Origin: Bacteroidia bacterium
GTDB taxonomy: Bacteria > Bacteroidota > Bacteroidia > SXHM01
Reading direction: 5' to 3'
NCBI GenBank assembly: GCA_022072225.1
Contig: JAJVIC010000003.1
Location: 1-64,000, forward strand
DNA: 64,000 nucleotides
This document shows positions 50,096 through 58,642 of this stretch, in pieces. How positions within the stretch are numbered: position 1 is the stretch's first letter; every line of letters begins with the position of its first letter. The notes under the pieces were generated by a model that was not told where the DNA came from, ran no database searches, and saw only the letters and a list, made by a program, of their open reading frames with translations. The position numbers and the translations under genes were made by a program.

Positions 50096-51007
50096 ATGGT
50101 AGATATAACAATCAAATCAAGCAGCCTGCGCGAGGCAATTGCACTGGCAACAGTGAGAGTGAGCAAACAGGAAACCATTGATGCCATAAAAAACAAAACT
50201 GTTCCCAAGGGCGATGTTTTTGAAATGGCAAAAACTGCAGGACTGTTTGGCGTAAAGCGCACCAGCGATATGATTCCCGATTGTCATCCGTTGCCGGTTG
50301 AGTTTGCAGCGGTGCGTTATGAAATAAGCGGGCTGGACATAAATATTGAAATGGAAGTACGCACTATTTACAAAACCGGTGTGGAAGTGGAGGCCATGCA
50401 CGGTGTATCGGTGGTGGCGCTTACTATGTATGATATGCTGAAACCTATTGACAAGCAGATTGAAATTTCTTCCATAAAACTGAAAGAGAAGAAAGGTGGC
50501 AAAAGTGATTTTACCGACAAGTTCCGCAAAGATTTGAAAGCTGCTGTAGTGGTATGCAGCGACAGCATTTCAGCAGGAAAAAAAGAAGACAAAGCAGGAA
50601 AAGCCATTATCGCGAAACTGGAAACGTGCAAAGTTGCTGTGTCGGATTATTCCATTATTCCTGACGAAAAAGCGGAGATACAAAAAAAACTGACTGCACT
50701 GTATGAAGCAAAAAACGATTTGATAATTTTTACAGGAGGCACCGGACTTTCACCACGCGATGTTACGCCCGAAGCTATTGCTCCCCTACTCGACCGCGAA
50801 ATTCCCGGCATTATGGAAGCAGCACGCAACTACGGGCAAGACCGCACACCTTTTTCCATGCTTTCGCGCGGGGTGGCCGGCATGAAAGGTAATACGCTGG
50901 TGCTGGCTCTGCCCGGTTCAACCAAAGGAGCAAAGGAAACCATGGATGCGCTGTTTCCCTTTATCCTTCATGTTTTCCGCATTATTGAAGGAGCCCAACA
51001 TTATTAA
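50096..51007 (+). CDS. moaCB: Bifunctional MoaC/MoaB (Mog) fusion protein
   Basis: 303 aa. Residues 1-145 are MoaC (cyclic pyranopterin monophosphate synthase): [33 protein letters not shown]. Residues 150-303 are MoaB/Mog (molybdopterin adenylyltransferase): [37 protein letters not shown] and [10 protein letters not shown]. The fusion is known in several bacteria. The partner radical-SAM gene moaA, which makes the MoaC substrate, is not in the window. Confidence 0.95.
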   Translation: MVDITIKSSSLREAIALATVRVSKQETIDAIKNKTVPKGDVFEMAKTAGLFGVKRTSDMIPDCHPLPVEFAAVRYEISGLDINIEMEVRTIYKTGVEVEAMHGVSVVALTMYDMLKPIDKQIEISSIKLKEKKGGKSDFTDKFRKDLKAAVVVCSDSISAGKKEDKAGKAIIAKLETCKVAVSDYSIIPDEKAEIQKKLTALYEAKNDLIIFTGGTGLSPRDVTPEAIAPLLDREIPGIMEAARNYGQDRTPFSMLSRGVAGMKGNTLVLALPGSTKGAKETMDALFPFILHVFRIIEGAQHY

Positions 51008-51025
51008 TCTTAAAAGAAAAAACGT

Positions 51026-51412
51026 ATGACGGTTACCGACTTCAGCGAAAATTATCACCTGTATGAAAACATGGCGGTATGGGAAATAAAATCGATGGAT
51101 GATTTTTTTAAAACCCACGAAAACCTGTATGAGATTTTTGAAAAAGAATATGGTTTTGCTTACAACAAACTGAACGAAAACAAAACCAAATTCACTGACA
51201 CCGATGTTATGCTGGTTTCAAAACTGCTTGATCATTTTGGTGATAAAGAATTTTTTGTTTTCTCTTTTAATGACAAACACCATACTGATTTGAAGCGATT
51301 GCAGAAAAATAAAATAATTGATTTCGGAATGGATATTCACCTTATACACCCTGAATATATTTATGTGCTGGAAATGGATAAAACAAAGGATATGATGAAG
51401 TATGATAACTAA
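51026..51412 (+). CDS. Hypothetical protein (128 aa)
   Basis: Unrecognised soluble 128-aa protein, acidic and rich in aromatic residues, starting MTVTDFSENYHLYENMAVWE. An HH pair (NDKHHTDLKRLQ) lies near residue 90. It follows moaCB by 18 bp and may be the last gene of that operon. Confidence 0.65.
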   Translation: MTVTDFSENYHLYENMAVWEIKSMDDFFKTHENLYEIFEKEYGFAYNKLNENKTKFTDTDVMLVSKLLDHFGDKEFFVFSFNDKHHTDLKRLQKNKIIDFGMDIHLIHPEYIYVLEMDKTKDMMKYDN

Positions 51413-51418
51413 TTAACA

Positions 51419-51877
51419 ATGGCCGACCGATCTACACTTAAAAACAATTTGCGCTACCACCGGGTAATTGCGGTCTGCATTGTTATGGCTTCTATATGGG
51501 GCACGTATGAGTTCACGAAAACAAATCCCAGTTATCAAAACGGGCAGCAAAAAATATCGGGGCAGCATGTGAACGGAAAAGATGAAGGATTGTGGACCTG
51601 GTTTTATGAAAACGGAAAAAAACAAATGCAGGGAAATTTTGTGCACGGGCAGCGCACGGGCGTTTGGACTATATGGGACAGCAGCGGAAATAAACTAAAC
51701 GAAAGCCTGTATGAAGGCGACAAACTGAATGGAAAATTCACACGCTGGTATGGCAACGGAATTAAAGAAAGTGAAGGCACTTATGCAGATGACCAATTGC
51801 AGGGCGAGGTTGTTTATTACAACACTGACGGAACACTGAAAGAGAAAAAGTATTTTAACAATGGGGTGGAACAGTAA
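51419..51877 (+). CDS. MORN-repeat-like (YwqK-type) protein
   Basis: A 152-aa protein with one N-terminal membrane helix (residues 14-28) and four or five MORN/YwqK repeats such as GLWTWFYENGKKQMQGNFVH and GVWTIWDSSGNKLNE. It faces the periplasm or acts as a membrane-anchored scaffold. Its 3' end overlaps the next gene by 17 bp. Confidence 0.8.
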   Translation: MADRSTLKNNLRYHRVIAVCIVMASIWGTYEFTKTNPSYQNGQQKISGQHVNGKDEGLWTWFYENGKKQMQGNFVHGQRTGVWTIWDSSGNKLNESLYEGDKLNGKFTRWYGNGIKESEGTYADDQLQGEVVYYNTDGTLKEKKYFNNGVEQ

Positions 51878-52652
51878 ACAGCGGGCAGTGGGCAGTGGAC
51901 AGTTTGCAGTCAATGGCAAGTGCAAATCAATAATTCTTTTGTTAGCAGTAATCATTTCGCAGAATGTTTTACCGCAAGGCGCTGAAAATAATATTGATTA
52001 CGGAAACCAGCAGTGGGTGCAGTATTACAGCCGCATTGATTTAGGAAAAAAATTTACCCTGCTCAATGATGCCAGCCTTCGCGTAAAAGAAAGTTTCACA
52101 CAAATGGCGTTGGTGCTGGTGCGCTCGGGATTGGCTTATTCTGTTAACGAACATATTTCGGTGGCGGGCGGGGTTTGCGCTACGTTTGCTTTTACTGATA
52201 ATAACGCATCGCGGATGGAACTGCGGGGCTGGGAAGAATTATTTTTTCCCCTGCGCAGCGGCAGGTTATATTTCAGCAACCGCCTGCGTTTGGAGCAGCG
52301 CTATTTCAGGGTAATGAGCAATGGCAGTATTACTAACGATGAAAGTTATTTCAACCGCCTGCGCTACCGGTTGTATGTTACCATTCCGCTGAATCATAAA
52401 ACCATGTGCGCAAAAACCATTGCGCTTAATGTGGGTGACGAGGTGATGGTAAACTTCGGGCAACAGGTAAAATACAATGCCTTTGATACCAACCGCCTGC
52501 TGGCAGGCCTGAGTTTTCAGGTTACTGAACAGTTGCTTCTTTCGCTCAACTATATGCTGCAGCTGAGCCACCCCAATGTGCCCCTCAGTTTTGAAGAAAA
52601 TAATATTGTGTGGTTGCAGGTAACGCACAGTATAAATAAACACAAACCCTAA
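51861..52652 (+). CDS. DUF2490-type outer-membrane protein
   Basis: About 250-263 aa. The body matches DUF2490 barrels: QQWVQYYSRIDLGKKFTLLN, WEELFFPLRSGRLYFSNRLR, LEQRYFR and a final strand VWLQVTHSI. The signal-peptide region is unusual: codons 8-19 are read from a run of GCAGTGGGCAGT-like repeats (51879-51912), so the start is uncertain (ATG 51861 or GTG 51888). It overlaps the preceding gene by 17 bp. Confidence 0.8.
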   Translation: MGWNSKQRAVGSGQFAVNGKCKSIILLLAVIISQNVLPQGAENNIDYGNQQWVQYYSRIDLGKKFTLLNDASLRVKESFTQMALVLVRSGLAYSVNEHISVAGGVCATFAFTDNNASRMELRGWEELFFPLRSGRLYFSNRLRLEQRYFRVMSNGSITNDESYFNRLRYRLYVTIPLNHKTMCAKTIALNVGDEVMVNFGQQVKYNAFDTNRLLAGLSFQVTEQLLLSLNYMLQLSHPNVPLSFEENNIVWLQVTHSINKHKP

Positions 52653-52705
52653 AATGCCTCAAACAGGGTATTGCATTCAGCGGTTTACTGCTTCAATTTT
52701 GCGCC

Positions 52706-53665
52706 ATGAATCAGTTCAATGATTTTTTTGCCGACTTAGCCGATTACTTTATTGACCCCACGCGGAAAACCTATTTCCTTTACCTGCTATCGTCACTGCT
52801 TATTGCGGTGGTGTATCTATTGTTTATGCGCCCGGGCGAAAGCGGCTTTGCCGCGCGCATGCGCAGCTACCTGTTTAACCGTGCGCACTGGACGGGAGCT
52901 TCGCCTGCCAATGATTATTTTCTTACAGTGTTTAATGCCTGTGTGCGCACATTTCTTATCGTGCCTTTTTTTTTATCGGGTTTAAGTTTGAGCTACAAAT
53001 TAGCCGGCTGGCTTATTATTAATTTTGATTCACCGCTTGCTTATACCGGCAGCAAGGTGCCTGTAGTTGCCGGATATACGGTTTGCCTGTGGCTGCTGGG
53101 CGATTTTTCGCGTTTTCTGTTGCATTACCTTGCCCACCGCATAAAGTTTTTGTGGGAGTTTCATAAGGTGCATCATTCGGCTACGGTGCTCAACCCTTTT
53201 ACGCTTTACAGGCAGCACCCGGTTGAAATGTTTCTTTTTCACCTGCGTGGTTCGCTGGTTTTTGGGTTTGTTACCGGTATGTTTTATTATTTTTTTTCCG
53301 GTTCGCTGGGTATTGTGGAAGTGCTGGGTGTTAATGCCGGAAGGTTTGTATTTCTTGTTGCAGGCTCAAATCTCAGGCATTCGCATATTCCGCTTTCATA
53401 TGGCAGATGGCTTGAGCATATTTTTATAAGTCCCTTGCAGCACCAGATACATCACAGCATAGATAAGCATGATCATCATAAAAACATGGGCTCGCATCTG
53501 GCAGTGTGGGACTGGATGTTTGGCACCCTGAAAACAGCTGAAAAAGGAAAACAACATTATGAGTTTGGTATTCCTGACGCGAAGGCGGATAATTTCAATT
53601 CGTTTGCCGGCTCTTTATGGCTGCCTTTCCGCAATATTTTCCGCAAATTGAAAAGCAAAGCATGA
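52706..53665 (+). CDS. Fatty acid hydroxylase/sterol desaturase family protein
   Basis: A 319-aa membrane di-iron oxygenase. The histidine clusters are FLLHYLAH, EFHKVHHSATVL with RQHP, LRHSHI, and HQIHHSIDKHDHHKN. Members hydroxylate or desaturate lipids such as fatty acids, sterols and carotenoids; the substrate is unknown. It is followed by a convergent gene and by the CrtC-like and GMC genes, which also look like lipid-oxidation proteins. Confidence 0.92.
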   Translation: MNQFNDFFADLADYFIDPTRKTYFLYLLSSLLIAVVYLLFMRPGESGFAARMRSYLFNRAHWTGASPANDYFLTVFNACVRTFLIVPFFLSGLSLSYKLAGWLIINFDSPLAYTGSKVPVVAGYTVCLWLLGDFSRFLLHYLAHRIKFLWEFHKVHHSATVLNPFTLYRQHPVEMFLFHLRGSLVFGFVTGMFYYFFSGSLGIVEVLGVNAGRFVFLVAGSNLRHSHIPLSYGRWLEHIFISPLQHQIHHSIDKHDHHKNMGSHLAVWDWMFGTLKTAEKGKQHYEFGIPDAKADNFNSFAGSLWLPFRNIFRKLKSKA

Positions 53666-53683
53666 TTGATTGATTAGTCCTGT

Positions 53684-54322
53684 TCAGGGTTTGGCACCCG
53701 CTTCCAGCGTGGTAAGTGTATAAGTTACTGTGGTGCTCATTTCGGTGCCGCTGTATTTCATGATTAAACCTTTTTCAATGGGTATGCTTAGCGGGGCAGG
53801 AGCGTTTACAGCAACATATTCGGCCTCTACTTTGTAGCGCAGCGAGGGCATTTTTACGTCTTCGGCTATCCATATAAAGGCATCGGCACCCTGGTTGACG
53901 AAGCCCGATAACAGGATGTGGTATTTCTTGCAGGTGTGTCCAAGAATTTTTTCGGTTTTGCCGGTATATTCCATATCGGTTCTGAAGTGAAAGGGCATGT
54001 AGTCCAGCAATTCGGCTTTCGAGTCGTCAATGTTATAATATTGGGCGGTGTATTTTTCTCCGCTGCTTATAATATAGGCTTCTTTGGTTGTATGGTTGAT
54101 AACGGTTTCGCGTTCACCGGTTGAAAATTGTTCGCTCATAAGAAACTGTTCGGGCGATGTGAAAATGGTTACGCTGCTGCCTGCGAAGGCTTGCGTAAGT
54201 TTTACCAGGGTGCTGTCGCTACCGCTTACTTCAATGGAGTAAGCTAATTTTCCGGAAAAGTTTTGTGCGTGAATCGGGAGTATTGCAAGTAGGTGTAAAA
54301 AAAGCAGAAAAAGGGTTTTCAT
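53684..54322 (-). CDS. Secreted DUF4412/GLPGLI-like protein
   Basis: 212 aa from the ATG at 54322, which begins the signal peptide (MKTLFLLFLHLLAILPIHAQ). The mature region is beta-rich with KLAYSIEVSGSDSTLVK, NHTTKEAYIISSGEKYTAQY and KTEKILGHTCKKYHILLSG; this GHxCKKY pattern is a hallmark of DUF4412/GLPGLI-type periplasmic proteins. Function is unknown. A TAnnTTTG octamer (TAGATTTG) lies at 54357-54350 on its strand. Confidence 0.8.
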   Translation of the reverse strand: MKTLFLLFLHLLAILPIHAQNFSGKLAYSIEVSGSDSTLVKLTQAFAGSSVTIFTSPEQFLMSEQFSTGERETVINHTTKEAYIISSGEKYTAQYYNIDDSKAELLDYMPFHFRTDMEYTGKTEKILGHTCKKYHILLSGFVNQGADAFIWIAEDVKMPSLRYKVEAEYVAVNAPAPLSIPIEKGLIMKYSGTEMSTTVTYTLTTLEAGAKP

Positions 54323-54349
54323 GTGGCGGATTTTAGTGTAATCAGGGGG

Positions 54350-54460
54350 CAAATCTATTATTGAGTTCCCGTTTTTGTTTTGTGATTATTGTCATAATTC
54401 ATCTTTAGTTTCAAAATTATTTTCTATCATAGTTTATTGCTTAAAAATCATTAATCTTTG
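54350..54460. promoter_or_regulatory. Divergent promoter region with FNR-like half sites
   Basis: Minus strand: perfect octamer TAGATTTG (54357-54350). Between the two genes lies GTGATTATTGTCAT (54382-54395), a relaxed variant of the palindrome. Plus strand: AATCTTTG (54453-54460) with a half site TATCAT (54425-54430); the TCAT to TTTG offset of 30 bp is the same as at the full sites. Weak evidence for control by the same regulator. Confidence 0.4.
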
Positions 54461-54473
54461 CGCACAAAAAAAC

Positions 54474-55850
54474 ATGTACGCAAAAATTGTAAAACTCTGG
54501 GCATACCTTTTTCTGGGCGCAGGATTAGTGTTTATGCTCTTCCCTGTTGAGCTGGAAGCTGGCATGAACGACTTAGCTCAACTGCTTGGATTAAAAGGAA
54601 CAATAAATGCTATGCCCGGCAAACTGTGGCATATTCTTTCACTCTCACTGATGGGAGCACTTGTTGCTCTTGCTTTTGCAAGTTCACGTTTTCCTGAAAA
54701 CAATGCACTCTACCGCATTATTGTATTAGCAAAAACAATCAGCGTTGCAGGATTTATTTTTCTTGCTCTGTGTGAAGGCAGTGCATGGATTATGGCTGCT
54801 GCTGTAGATGGATTTATTGCATTCACCTTAATAATCTCTCATACATCTTTAAAGGCTTCTGCAATGAGTGCCGGTTTTCCGCGCACCTATTCAGGTAACA
54901 AACCTTTTTATGAGGTATGGTATGGTAAGATTGATATTGCTCAGGGCAAAGCATTTTGGTTTCGTTATACATTGCTTGACGGGGTGAAACACGAGGCCAG
55001 TGTGTGGGCTATTTTGTTCAGCGATAAAATAACAACGGGTAAAAACACCTTTGCACTGAACACGCTTGCACCGCCCAACTGCCTTATTATTCCCGACCAC
55101 AAAGAAACAGCACGGTTTGAAACACAACAACAAGTTTTTCATTTGGGAGGCAATCACCTGGATGGGGCAAATGCGATAGGACAAGCGGGCACTGTTTCAT
55201 GGGATTTGCAATTTGCCGATAACAACTGGCGTTTTGAGCATGTTCCGCCTTTAATGAAAGCGCTGAAACTGGCTAAAAGTATTTATTACGCCTGTTTTCT
55301 TGACCTGCGCTTTTCAGGAAAAATAAATTCAGGTGCTGAAACTATAATCCTGAAAGACCGCCCCGGAATGATAGGGCATATTTACGGAAAGAAAAGTGCT
55401 CACGCTTGGGCTTGGGCACACTGCAACAATTTTGTGGGTGAGCGGCAGGTAATTTTCGAAGGCCTTTCTGCACAACTAAAATTGGGTGGCAAGGTTTCAC
55501 CGCCTCTTACTTCGTTTGTTTTTATTGCCGATAATCAACTCTATTCTTTTTCCTCAACGGTGCAATTGTTTAAAGCTCAATCGGAGTTTGGTAATGGCAA
55601 ATGGACATTTACTGCTCAATCCAATGAAGCTATATTAAAGGGCGAGGCTACTGCTCCTGCCAACATTGCTCTGGTGGAATATACCGATACAGACAACAGT
55701 AATTTGTATTGCTATAACAGCAAATTGGCTGATTTAAAATTAGAATTTACATTGCTGAAAACAGGCAAGTCCGAAACATTTGTTTCGCAGGGAACCTGTG
55801 CCTTTGAATTGGTAAACCGCGATAAGCCAAACAAAGCAATAGATTTATAA
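54474..55850 (+). CDS. Membrane-anchored CrtC/AttH-like lipocalin-fold protein
   Basis: 458 aa from the ATG at 54474. The N-terminal 130 residues hold four membrane helices (DUF4345-like pattern). Residues 150-440 look like a CrtC/AttH/tocopherol-cyclase lipocalin double barrel: SWDLQFADNNWRFEHVPPLM, YACFLDLRFSGKIN, GMIGHIYGKKSAHAWAWAHC. CrtC enzymes hydrate carotenoid double bonds and related proteins cyclise prenyl lipids. The assignment rests on motif resemblance. It forms a pair with the GMC oxidoreductase 33 bp downstream. Confidence 0.72.
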   Translation: MYAKIVKLWAYLFLGAGLVFMLFPVELEAGMNDLAQLLGLKGTINAMPGKLWHILSLSLMGALVALAFASSRFPENNALYRIIVLAKTISVAGFIFLALCEGSAWIMAAAVDGFIAFTLIISHTSLKASAMSAGFPRTYSGNKPFYEVWYGKIDIAQGKAFWFRYTLLDGVKHEASVWAILFSDKITTGKNTFALNTLAPPNCLIIPDHKETARFETQQQVFHLGGNHLDGANAIGQAGTVSWDLQFADNNWRFEHVPPLMKALKLAKSIYYACFLDLRFSGKINSGAETIILKDRPGMIGHIYGKKSAHAWAWAHCNNFVGERQVIFEGLSAQLKLGGKVSPPLTSFVFIADNQLYSFSSTVQLFKAQSEFGNGKWTFTAQSNEAILKGEATAPANIALVEYTDTDNSNLYCYNSKLADLKLEFTLLKTGKSETFVSQGTCAFELVNRDKPNKAIDL

Positions 55851-55883
55851 GCAGCCTGAAAGCAGCACAAGAAAAAGAAAAAC

Positions 55884-57686
55884 ATGCACCACTCAATTCA
55901 ACAGCGCTGGCTTCAATTTTCGGGAGTCAGTACTGAAACAGTATCCGAAAAACTTTTAGCAGCACAGCAACGGGCAAAGCGTTATCCGAGGCCTTATTGT
56001 TGGATATATCCTTTTGCGGCAGGGTTGGTTAATACCCTGCTTCCTTTGTTTCTGATGGGCAAGTTTAGCCGTGCGGCTAACCTGAGCCCAACTGATTTTG
56101 AAGAATTTTGTGTGCGGCTTAAAGCCTGTAATCCTCCTTTATTAAGGATGCTTGGCTTTTTTGCAATAGCTCCGCTAATGGAGGTGCTTGCCGATGAGCA
56201 AACGCAGGAACAGGAACAGGAGCATCCCTTGGAAAAGCAGCTTAGTATGCTGCAGGGCGATTGCGAAACGGATTACGATGTACTCATTATAGGTTCGGGG
56301 GCTGGCGGGGCACCTGCGGCTTTGCGGCTGAGCGAGCAGGGATTGAAAACGGCTGTTATTGAGCAGGGCGACATTCTGCGCATGGACAAAGCTCCGCGCA
56401 TATTGGAAAAGCATTACATAGGACAGGGACTTACCGCTTCGCTTAACGGGGGCATGTTGATTACGCTGGCAGGGCAAACGGTGGGTGGCACTACTTCCAT
56501 TAATTCGGGAACCTGCCTTAATCCGCTTGAAAAGAACTTAGAGCGGTGGAATAAAAAGTGGGGCACCTTTTTTTCGGGCAAGATGCTTAAGCCCTGGCTG
56601 CAACAGGCAGCCGAACAAATAGGGGTGTGCATACCACCCGCTACGTTACTGAGTAAATCGGCTGCTTTATTTGATAAAGGCCTGAAGGCCTTAGGCAGGC
56701 AGGGCGCCTATATTTTGCCGCGCAATGCGCCCGGATGCAAAGGTGCAGGGCGCTGCTGCTTTGCCTGTCCGCACCATGCCAAGCAAAGCACCGACCTTAG
56801 TTTTTTGCCGCAGGCTATTGCCAAAGGGGCTGCGCTGTTTGCCAATGCCAAAGCTATTGCTATTGAAGAAAAGGATAACCTTGTTCATATTACGGTGCAG
56901 CAATATAAGATGATAAAAACCTTTTCGTGTAAGAAGTTGATTATTGCTGCGGGTGCGTTTTACACGCCCGGTTTGTTAAAGCGTAATAGCCTTGGCAGCG
57001 CCTTAAACAAAGCCGGAAAATTTTTGAAAATACATCCTGCTACCAAGGTGTTTGCTTATTTTCCGGGATTGCAGCATGGCGAAACGGGTATTCCCCAGGG
57101 CATGGGCTATAAGCCGCCAGAGTTGGAGCACATTACCTTGGAAGGTATTCATACGCCAAAAAGTTTAACGGCTCCTATACTTTCGGTGGCGGGCAAAAAG
57201 TTTAACTGGTGGATGGAGCATAGTAATGACCTTGCCAGTTTTGGGTTGATGGTGCAGGACAGAGGCAGGGGCAGGGTACTGGAAATTGCTTCTTTTCCTT
57301 ATACCTTTTATAAGCTGCACCGGCAGGATGCCCGTGATATAGGTGAGGCGGTGTTGCTTATTGCCCGTGCCTTTTTTGCTGCCGGAGCCGAAAAGGTGTT
57401 GCTTCCGCTTTCGGGAAAACTGCAAAAAGAATTTAATAGTGTGGCGGAGCTGGCTGTTTTAAAACCGGAGGATTTCAAGCCTCAAAGTTTTATCATCAGT
57501 GGTTTTCATCCGCAGGGTACGGCAGGCATTGGCAGGGTGGTGGATAACAACCTGCAATTGCTGGGTGCCAAAAACATTTTTGTGTGCGATGCCTCGGTAT
57601 TGCCCGACTCACCGGGGGTAAATCCGATGATGACTATTATGGCGCTTTCATTGCGGCTGGGTGATTTTTTGGGCAGGGACAGGTAA
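55884..57686 (+). CDS. GMC-family oxidoreductase
   Basis: 600 aa FAD enzyme. The FAD-binding motif VLIIGSGAGGAPAALRL is at residues 133-149, after a helical N-terminal domain of about 130 residues seen in long-chain-alcohol-oxidase-like members. GGTTSINSGTCL, a Cys-rich GCKGAGRCCFACPHHAKQS loop, GFHPQGTAGIGRV with the catalytic histidine, and VCDASVLPDSPGVNPMMTIM complete the family set. Oxidation of a long-chain or polycyclic alcohol is likely; together with the hydroxylase and CrtC-like genes this suggests a lipid modification pathway. Confidence 0.92.
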   Translation: MHHSIQQRWLQFSGVSTETVSEKLLAAQQRAKRYPRPYCWIYPFAAGLVNTLLPLFLMGKFSRAANLSPTDFEEFCVRLKACNPPLLRMLGFFAIAPLMEVLADEQTQEQEQEHPLEKQLSMLQGDCETDYDVLIIGSGAGGAPAALRLSEQGLKTAVIEQGDILRMDKAPRILEKHYIGQGLTASLNGGMLITLAGQTVGGTTSINSGTCLNPLEKNLERWNKKWGTFFSGKMLKPWLQQAAEQIGVCIPPATLLSKSAALFDKGLKALGRQGAYILPRNAPGCKGAGRCCFACPHHAKQSTDLSFLPQAIAKGAALFANAKAIAIEEKDNLVHITVQQYKMIKTFSCKKLIIAAGAFYTPGLLKRNSLGSALNKAGKFLKIHPATKVFAYFPGLQHGETGIPQGMGYKPPELEHITLEGIHTPKSLTAPILSVAGKKFNWWMEHSNDLASFGLMVQDRGRGRVLEIASFPYTFYKLHRQDARDIGEAVLLIARAFFAAGAEKVLLPLSGKLQKEFNSVAELAVLKPEDFKPQSFIISGFHPQGTAGIGRVVDNNLQLLGAKNIFVCDASVLPDSPGVNPMMTIMALSLRLGDFLGRDR

Positions 57687-57705
57687 GCTGCGGATTATTT
57701 TTTTT

Positions 57706-57719
57706 GTGATTGTTATCAT
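57706..57719. promoter_or_regulatory. Relaxed FNR/CRP-like palindrome GTGATTGTTATCAT
   Basis: GTGA-N6-TCAT, similar to 54382-54395 (GTGATTATTGTCAT). It is upstream of the small frame at 57785 and the GNAT gene. There is no TTTG octamer at the class II distance, so its role is uncertain. Confidence 0.35.
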
Positions 57720-57784
57720 ATTTTGCCTGTCGCGTGCTGAAATGCAGCTATTGGTTTACTTTTATCGGCTTAAAAATAACCGTT

Positions 57785-57892
57785 ATGATTTCGCATATTA
57801 AGCAAACCCACGGCCAGCCATACGTGGGCCCGTTGCCCGAAAAGGAGATCACTCCAAATTTGAAAGACCGCCTGAAGGGTTACTTATCCTGA
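57785..57892 (+). CDS. Very small open frame before the GNAT gene
   Basis: 35 codons from ATG 57785 giving a Pro-rich start (THGQPYVGPLPEKE) and a helical end (LKDRLKGYLS). It ends 3 bp before the acetyltransferase gene. It may be a leader, a fragment of a larger gene, or not a gene at all. Confidence 0.3.
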   Translation: MISHIKQTHGQPYVGPLPEKEITPNLKDRLKGYLS

Positions 57893-57895
57893 CCG

Positions 57896-58477
57896 ATGAA
57901 ACAGATCGACACAAAAGCTGCGTTGGAAAGTGCAGCCAAGGTTTTTGCCGAGGCGTTCCACAACTACCCGATCTATAAATTCTGCTTTCCGGATGAAATT
58001 GAGCGGAAACGTGTATTGCTGCTGCTGTTTCAGGCATCGGTAAAGTATATTTCGGAGTTTGCTTACTATGATGGCGATGAGAATGATCCAAGGGCCATCC
58101 TATTGATTAATTCACCGACTGCAAAGGGTCCGGATGCCTGGCAAGCTATTGGTCTGCTCTTCGATTATGGTTATCGGCTGCCACTGAGAAGGACTTTGAA
58201 AATGCTGTCCATCTTCAAGGAATTTGAACGGGCGCGAATAAAGTCACCGCATTGGTATCTACAGGCGATTGCCGTCTCACCAACCCAACAAGGAACGGGA
58301 ATTGGAACTCGTACTTTGCAATTTGCACGCAGCTTAGCAGGCGATCTGCCCATTTGTCTTGAAACAAGCACGAGCGCAAACGCCAAGTTTTACTTGGGTC
58401 ACGGATACGCGCAGCAGAAGCAATTTGTGACCCTGAATGGCAAGGGAACGGAAGTTTGGACGTTTGTTTCCAGATGA
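57896..58477 (+). CDS. GNAT-family acetyltransferase
   Basis: A 193-aa N-acetyltransferase. Acetyl-CoA motif A is AVSPTQQGTGIGTRTL, followed by CLETSTSANAKFYLGHGY, the usual last strand and helix. The N-terminal part (YPIYKFCFPDEIERKRVLLL) resembles the short N-acetyltransferases of Bacteroidota. Substrate is unknown. It is followed by a repeat rather than a simple terminator. Confidence 0.9.
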   Translation: MKQIDTKAALESAAKVFAEAFHNYPIYKFCFPDEIERKRVLLLLFQASVKYISEFAYYDGDENDPRAILLINSPTAKGPDAWQAIGLLFDYGYRLPLRRTLKMLSIFKEFERARIKSPHWYLQAIAVSPTQQGTGIGTRTLQFARSLAGDLPICLETSTSANAKFYLGHGYAQQKQFVTLNGKGTEVWTFVSR

Positions 58478-58524
58478 CCTGACAGGGCTTTTAAATTGGT
58501 GACACCTATTTTTTCTACCATAAG

Positions 58525-58597
58525 GTTGCCCGCTGGGGCTAAAGCCCCTAAAATCAATCTCAGCATATTGAATCCCCGCCCTGAAGGGCGGGGCAAC
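58525..58597. repeat. Composite palindromic repeat (GTTGCCC ... GGGCAAC)
   Basis: Outer arms GTTGCCC (58525-58531) and GGGCAAC (58591-58597) enclose two hairpins, GGGGCT-AA-AGCCCC (58535-58548) and CCCCGCCCT-GA-AGGGCGGGG (58574-58593). It lies between the GNAT gene and the convergent PAS/SpoIIE gene and may also terminate transcripts. It looks like a member of a dispersed family. Confidence 0.8.
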
Positions 58598-58642
58598 TGA
58601 TGTATATTTACCGGATTCAGAATTCATAGAGAAATCAGGGTA

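Noticed and set aside
33465-51007. A complete nitrate or nitrous-oxide respiration island
   Set aside because: Fe-S, cytochrome, FNR and Moco genes are there, but no nar, nap, nir or nos catalytic gene is seen in the window.
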